From NCBI GenBank assembly GCA_016935315.1, contig JAFGRD010000149.1:1-64000 (forward strand): a stretch of 64,000 nt of DNA, read 5' to 3'. Under the pieces are notes generated by a model, which ran no database searches, had not been told where the DNA came from, and saw nothing but the letters and a program-made list of their open reading frames with translations. Shown piece by piece: positions 61,273-64,000 of the stretch. Within the stretch, counting starts at the first letter, position 1. Each line of letters opens with the position of its first letter. The DNA is from Pirellulales bacterium. GTDB taxonomy: Bacteria > Planctomycetota > Planctomycetia > Pirellulales > Thermoguttaceae. A program made the translations under genes and the position numbers.

Positions 61273-63729
61273 ATGGGTCTAGCTTCATCACTTAGCACGG
61301 CGCTGACCGGCATGACCGCGGCCGAAACCACAATTGACGTGGTGGGCAACAATCTGGCCAACTCCAACACGGTCGGGTTCAAGGCGTCGGACGCCAACTT
61401 CGCCACCCAGTTCCTGCAAACGCAGAGCCTCGGGTCGTCCCCGGTGCCCAGCGGCAGCGGCGGCACCAACCCGCGCCAAACCGGCCTGGGAACGATGGTC
61501 GCGGAAATCACGCCCAATTTCAATCAGGGAACGATCGAGATCAGCACCTCGCCGACCGATGTGGCCATTCAGGGCGAAGGCTTCTTCATTGTCCAGGGCA
61601 ACCAGGGCGAAAAACTCTATACCCGCAACGGCGTCTTCAAGCTGAACTCCCAGAATGAGCTGGTAACCATGACGGGCAACCGAGTATTGGGATTCGGCGT
61701 CGACGATCAGTTCCTCATCCAGAGCACGCAACTGGTGCCGATCGAGATTCCGCTGGGCCAGAAGCAGGTGGCCCAGGCAACCGAAAACGTCGTCCTCGAA
61801 GGCACCTTGTCCCCCAACGGAGACCTGGCCACGACCGCCGAGATCATTCAAACCGGCGTTCTCGGCGACGGACTGTATACCCAGCCTCCCGCTGGTGTTG
61901 CGGCTAGCCAGGCCGCCACACCACCAGCGGGCACAACTTGGACCACCGGCGGCGGAGGTCCCCTCACACCTTTGACAACCTACCAGTACCGCGTCGTATT
62001 CGCCGACGGCGCCGTTGGCTCAATCACCGACACCGAGAGTCTGTCCTCGACAACCATCGGGCCGATCACCTTGGCTGGCGCCGAGAACGCCATCACCCTC
62101 AACAACATTCCCACGGACGTCAACGGGGACTATTCCGCCCGACGCATTTACCGATCCAACGACGGCGGAACTACCTACCACTACGTGGGGGAGATTCCGG
62201 ACAACGTCACAACCTCTTTCGCCGACCCGACGTCAGATGCGGTCGCCGCCGGCAATCCGACCCTTAACACCGATGCGCTAACCGGGGCCTATACGTATTA
62301 CGTCACCTTCGCCGACGGGGCGGGGGGACCGGGTTCCGGCACCGAAAGCCGTCCGGTGCTTGTTAGCGGGCAGCCCAACATCACCGGCAGTCGGATTCAA
62401 TTGCAGGACCTGCCGGTCGACGCCAGCGGACAATGGAACGTGCGACGGATCTACCGTAATCTCTCCACGGACGAGAACACGTTCTATTACGTCGGGGAGA
62501 TCAACGATGCTACAACGGCCGGACTGACATACACGGACTCGGCCAGCGATGCCACCATCTCGCTCAACGCCCAAATCAACAGAAACGGTCCGGTCATCGA
62601 CGAAAACACGCTGCTGACCAACTTGTTGCTCCGTGACGAAAACGACTACAACCACGTCTTTGACATTCCCGCCGGCGAGACCGGCACCCTGGCATTCGCG
62701 CCCCGCAAGGGCGGGCGCCTCCTTACCAGCAAGGAGTTCACCATCACACCAACCAGCACGGTAGCGAATCTGCTGGACTTCATGGAAGAGACCATGGGCA
62801 TCCAAATGTCGCCCGGACCAGACCCACTCAATCCAATACCTCCTGATGGTGGGTCTGGTTCCAATCCTGGAGGGCGCATTACCAGCAGCCAAATCCGCTT
62901 CATTGGCAACAACGGGGTGGACAATGCCCTGGAGATCGGGCTGTCGGGTATGCAGTTGACCACCAGCGCCGGCACGGACAACGTCATCCTGCCGTTCGGC
63001 TCGGTCCAGTCGGCCGTTGGGGAAAGCGCCGTGGCAGATTTCCTCGCCTACGACAGCTTGGGCGACCCGTTGGCTGTGCGGCTGACCGCCGTGCTGGAAA
63101 GCCGCGACAGCACTTCGATGACCTATCGTTGGTTCGCCAACTCCGGAGACAATAGCCCCTCGTCCGGTGCGGACATCACAGTGGGCACCGGTTTGATCAC
63201 CTTCGACGGCGAGGGCAACTTCGTGTCGGCCACCAACGACCAAGTGACCGTTGAACGCCGAGGAGTCCCGGCGGAATCCCCGCTGGTGTTCGACCTGGAT
63301 TTTACCCAGATCTCCGGCTTGGCCACGGATGAAAGCGTCCTCAACGTGGCATATCAGGATGGTTCGGAACCAGGAAATCTAACTAGCTTTATTTTGGGGG
63401 AAGATGGTAAGATTAGCGGGGTATTCAGCAACGGAGCCACCCGAGACCTTGGTCAGATCCGCCTGAGCCGATTTGCCAACCCGAACGGCCTCGAACAGAA
63501 GGGGCAGAACCTCTTCGCCGAGGGGGTCAACTCCGGGCTGCCGACGGAAGGAAATCCCGGGGCGCAGGGTATTGGCAACATCATTTCCGGGGCTGTCGAG
63601 CTGTCGAATACCGATATCGGCGGCAACCTGATCGATCTGATTCTGGCCTCGACGATGTATCGCGGCAACACCCGGGTGATCACGACCGTCCAGCAGATGT
63701 TCGATGAACTGTTGTCTCTGCGGCGCTAG
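61273..63729 (+). CDS. flgE: Flagellar hook protein FlgE with large inserted domains
   Basis: The product has 818 residues, twice the roughly 400 of classical FlgE. The N-terminal rod/hook motif is TTIDVVGNNLANSNTVGFKAS. FlgE core domains flank an insertion: GEGFFIVQGNQGEKLYTRNGVF lies before it, and AVADFLAYDSLGDPLAVRLT lies after. The insertion at about 220-440 holds two tandem Ig/FN3-like domains of about 103 residues. The C-terminal block is VELSNTDIGGNLIDLILASTMYRGNTRVI. The hook joins rod to filament. The extra domains should sit on its surface. It is followed by flbD after 98 bases. AAAAAAGGAA lies just before the start. Confidence 0.93.
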   Translation: MGLASSLSTALTGMTAAETTIDVVGNNLANSNTVGFKASDANFATQFLQTQSLGSSPVPSGSGGTNPRQTGLGTMVAEITPNFNQGTIEISTSPTDVAIQGEGFFIVQGNQGEKLYTRNGVFKLNSQNELVTMTGNRVLGFGVDDQFLIQSTQLVPIEIPLGQKQVAQATENVVLEGTLSPNGDLATTAEIIQTGVLGDGLYTQPPAGVAASQAATPPAGTTWTTGGGGPLTPLTTYQYRVVFADGAVGSITDTESLSSTTIGPITLAGAENAITLNNIPTDVNGDYSARRIYRSNDGGTTYHYVGEIPDNVTTSFADPTSDAVAAGNPTLNTDALTGAYTYYVTFADGAGGPGSGTESRPVLVSGQPNITGSRIQLQDLPVDASGQWNVRRIYRNLSTDENTFYYVGEINDATTAGLTYTDSASDATISLNAQINRNGPVIDENTLLTNLLLRDENDYNHVFDIPAGETGTLAFAPRKGGRLLTSKEFTITPTSTVANLLDFMEETMGIQMSPGPDPLNPIPPDGGSGSNPGGRITSSQIRFIGNNGVDNALEIGLSGMQLTTSAGTDNVILPFGSVQSAVGESAVADFLAYDSLGDPLAVRLTAVLESRDSTSMTYRWFANSGDNSPSSGADITVGTGLITFDGEGNFVSATNDQVTVERRGVPAESPLVFDLDFTQISGLATDESVLNVAYQDGSEPGNLTSFILGEDGKISGVFSNGATRDLGQIRLSRFANPNGLEQKGQNLFAEGVNSGLPTEGNPGAQGIGNIISGAVELSNTDIGGNLIDLILASTMYRGNTRVITTVQQMFDELLSLRR
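61972..62590 (+). repeat. Two tandem inserted domains in FlgE
   Basis: Period about 103 codons. Copies share YxYxVxFADGAxG, then NIP/DLP-VD-G-W/YxxRRIYR and a TxYxYVGEI-type strand. They lie inside the hook protein between the D0/D1-type and later core regions. Confidence 0.85.
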
Positions 63730-63761
63730 TCGACACCCGGCAGTCCCAAGGATTCTCGTGC

Positions 63762-63767
63762 TATAGT
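63762..63767 (+). promoter_or_regulatory. Possible extended -10 before flbD
   Basis: TATAGT (63762-63767), preceded by TGC, gives an extended -10 (TGnTATAGT). No -35 is visible. It lies about 60 bases before flbD in the 98-base gap after flgE. Confidence 0.3.
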
Positions 63768-63827
63768 TTGTTTTAACGGTAGAGCTTTGCCGTGTGTAAG
63801 CGGCATTTGACCGCCGCCGGAGGCGCC

Positions 63828-64000
63828 ATGATCAAGCTCACCCGGTTCGGGGGCGAGGCGTTTATTCTCAACGCCGACCTGATCCGGTACATCGAGTCGC
63901 GGCCTGACACGTTCATCACGCTGACCACCGGCGAGCGGCTGGTCGTCGCCGAACCGATGGATGAAGTGATGCGTCGCGCCGTGGCATATCAGCAGGCAAA
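63828..64000 (+). CDS. flbD: FlbD-family flagellar protein (partial, runs off the window)
   Basis: The first 57 codons are visible, with GGAGG four bases before the ATG. The sequence MIKLTRFGGEAFILNADLIR is the FlbD signature, followed by YIESRPDTFITLTTGERL. FlbD is a small protein of about 70 residues usually found between flgE and motA in flagellar operons. The 3' end lies beyond the window. Confidence 0.9.
   Translation, partial: MIKLTRFGGEAFILNADLIRYIESRPDTFITLTTGERLVVAEPMDEVMRRAVAYQQA

Overview
The window is GC-rich bacterial DNA that most likely comes from a planctomycete, probably a Pirellulales-type lineage. Supporting signs are giant secreted proteins with the N-terminal LEPR-type motif (ELLEDRRLLA, IEPRLFLSA), several PEP-CTERM proteins that also carry dockerin-like repeats, a TPR/SGNH membrane protein, and an alpha-helix-rich flagellar locus containing FlbD. 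The taxon is inferred from protein architecture alone. No tRNA, rRNA, CRISPR array or insertion sequence was seen.

Left part (1-13312, plus strand): a TPR/SGNH membrane protein is followed by a surface-protein island. The island holds a 2165-residue PEP-CTERM protein with dockerin-like repeats, a 272-residue PEP-CTERM protein, a frameshifted remnant of a further PEP-CTERM tail, and a zinc-peptidase-like protein that again has dockerin-like repeats and PEP-CTERM. Three of these share a module of about 110 residues. Two of the genes lie behind copies of the same extended -10 promoter motif (TTGCAW-N16-TAWTYT). A terminator block repeated at position 1 and at 9825 suggests that another such gene ends just left of the window.

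Middle (13376-23219): leuD and leuC on the minus strand (leucine synthesis), a small SAM-methyltransferase-like gene on the minus strand, and on the plus strand a 2262-residue LEPR surface protein. That protein has a propeller-like head, sixteen Ig-like repeats and the same dockerin-like pair.

Polysaccharide region (41985 down to 23236, minus strand): fifteen tightly packed, often overlapping genes form one probable operon. It encodes a flippase, an asparagine synthetase homologue, four GT4 glycosyltransferases, an O-antigen ligase/polymerase, an initiating sugar transferase, an ATP-grasp ligase, a HAD phosphatase, a FkbM methyltransferase, a GT-C protein, a GT2, a DegT aminotransferase and a second GT-C-like membrane protein. 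Together they can make a Wzx/Wzy-type lipid-linked glycan that is exported and polymerised.

Right part (42668-64000, plus strand): a LEPR subtilisin with a 47-residue tandem repeat at its C-terminus, then a flagellar locus. The flagellar order is a TPR membrane protein, a FlgN-like chaperone, a histidine kinase, a sigma-54 activator, a sigma-54 promoter-like site, then flgB-flgC-fliE-fliF-fliG-fliH-fliI-fliJ-motE-like-fliK-flgD-flgE and the start of flbD. The hook protein FlgE is twice the usual length because of two tandem inserted domains.
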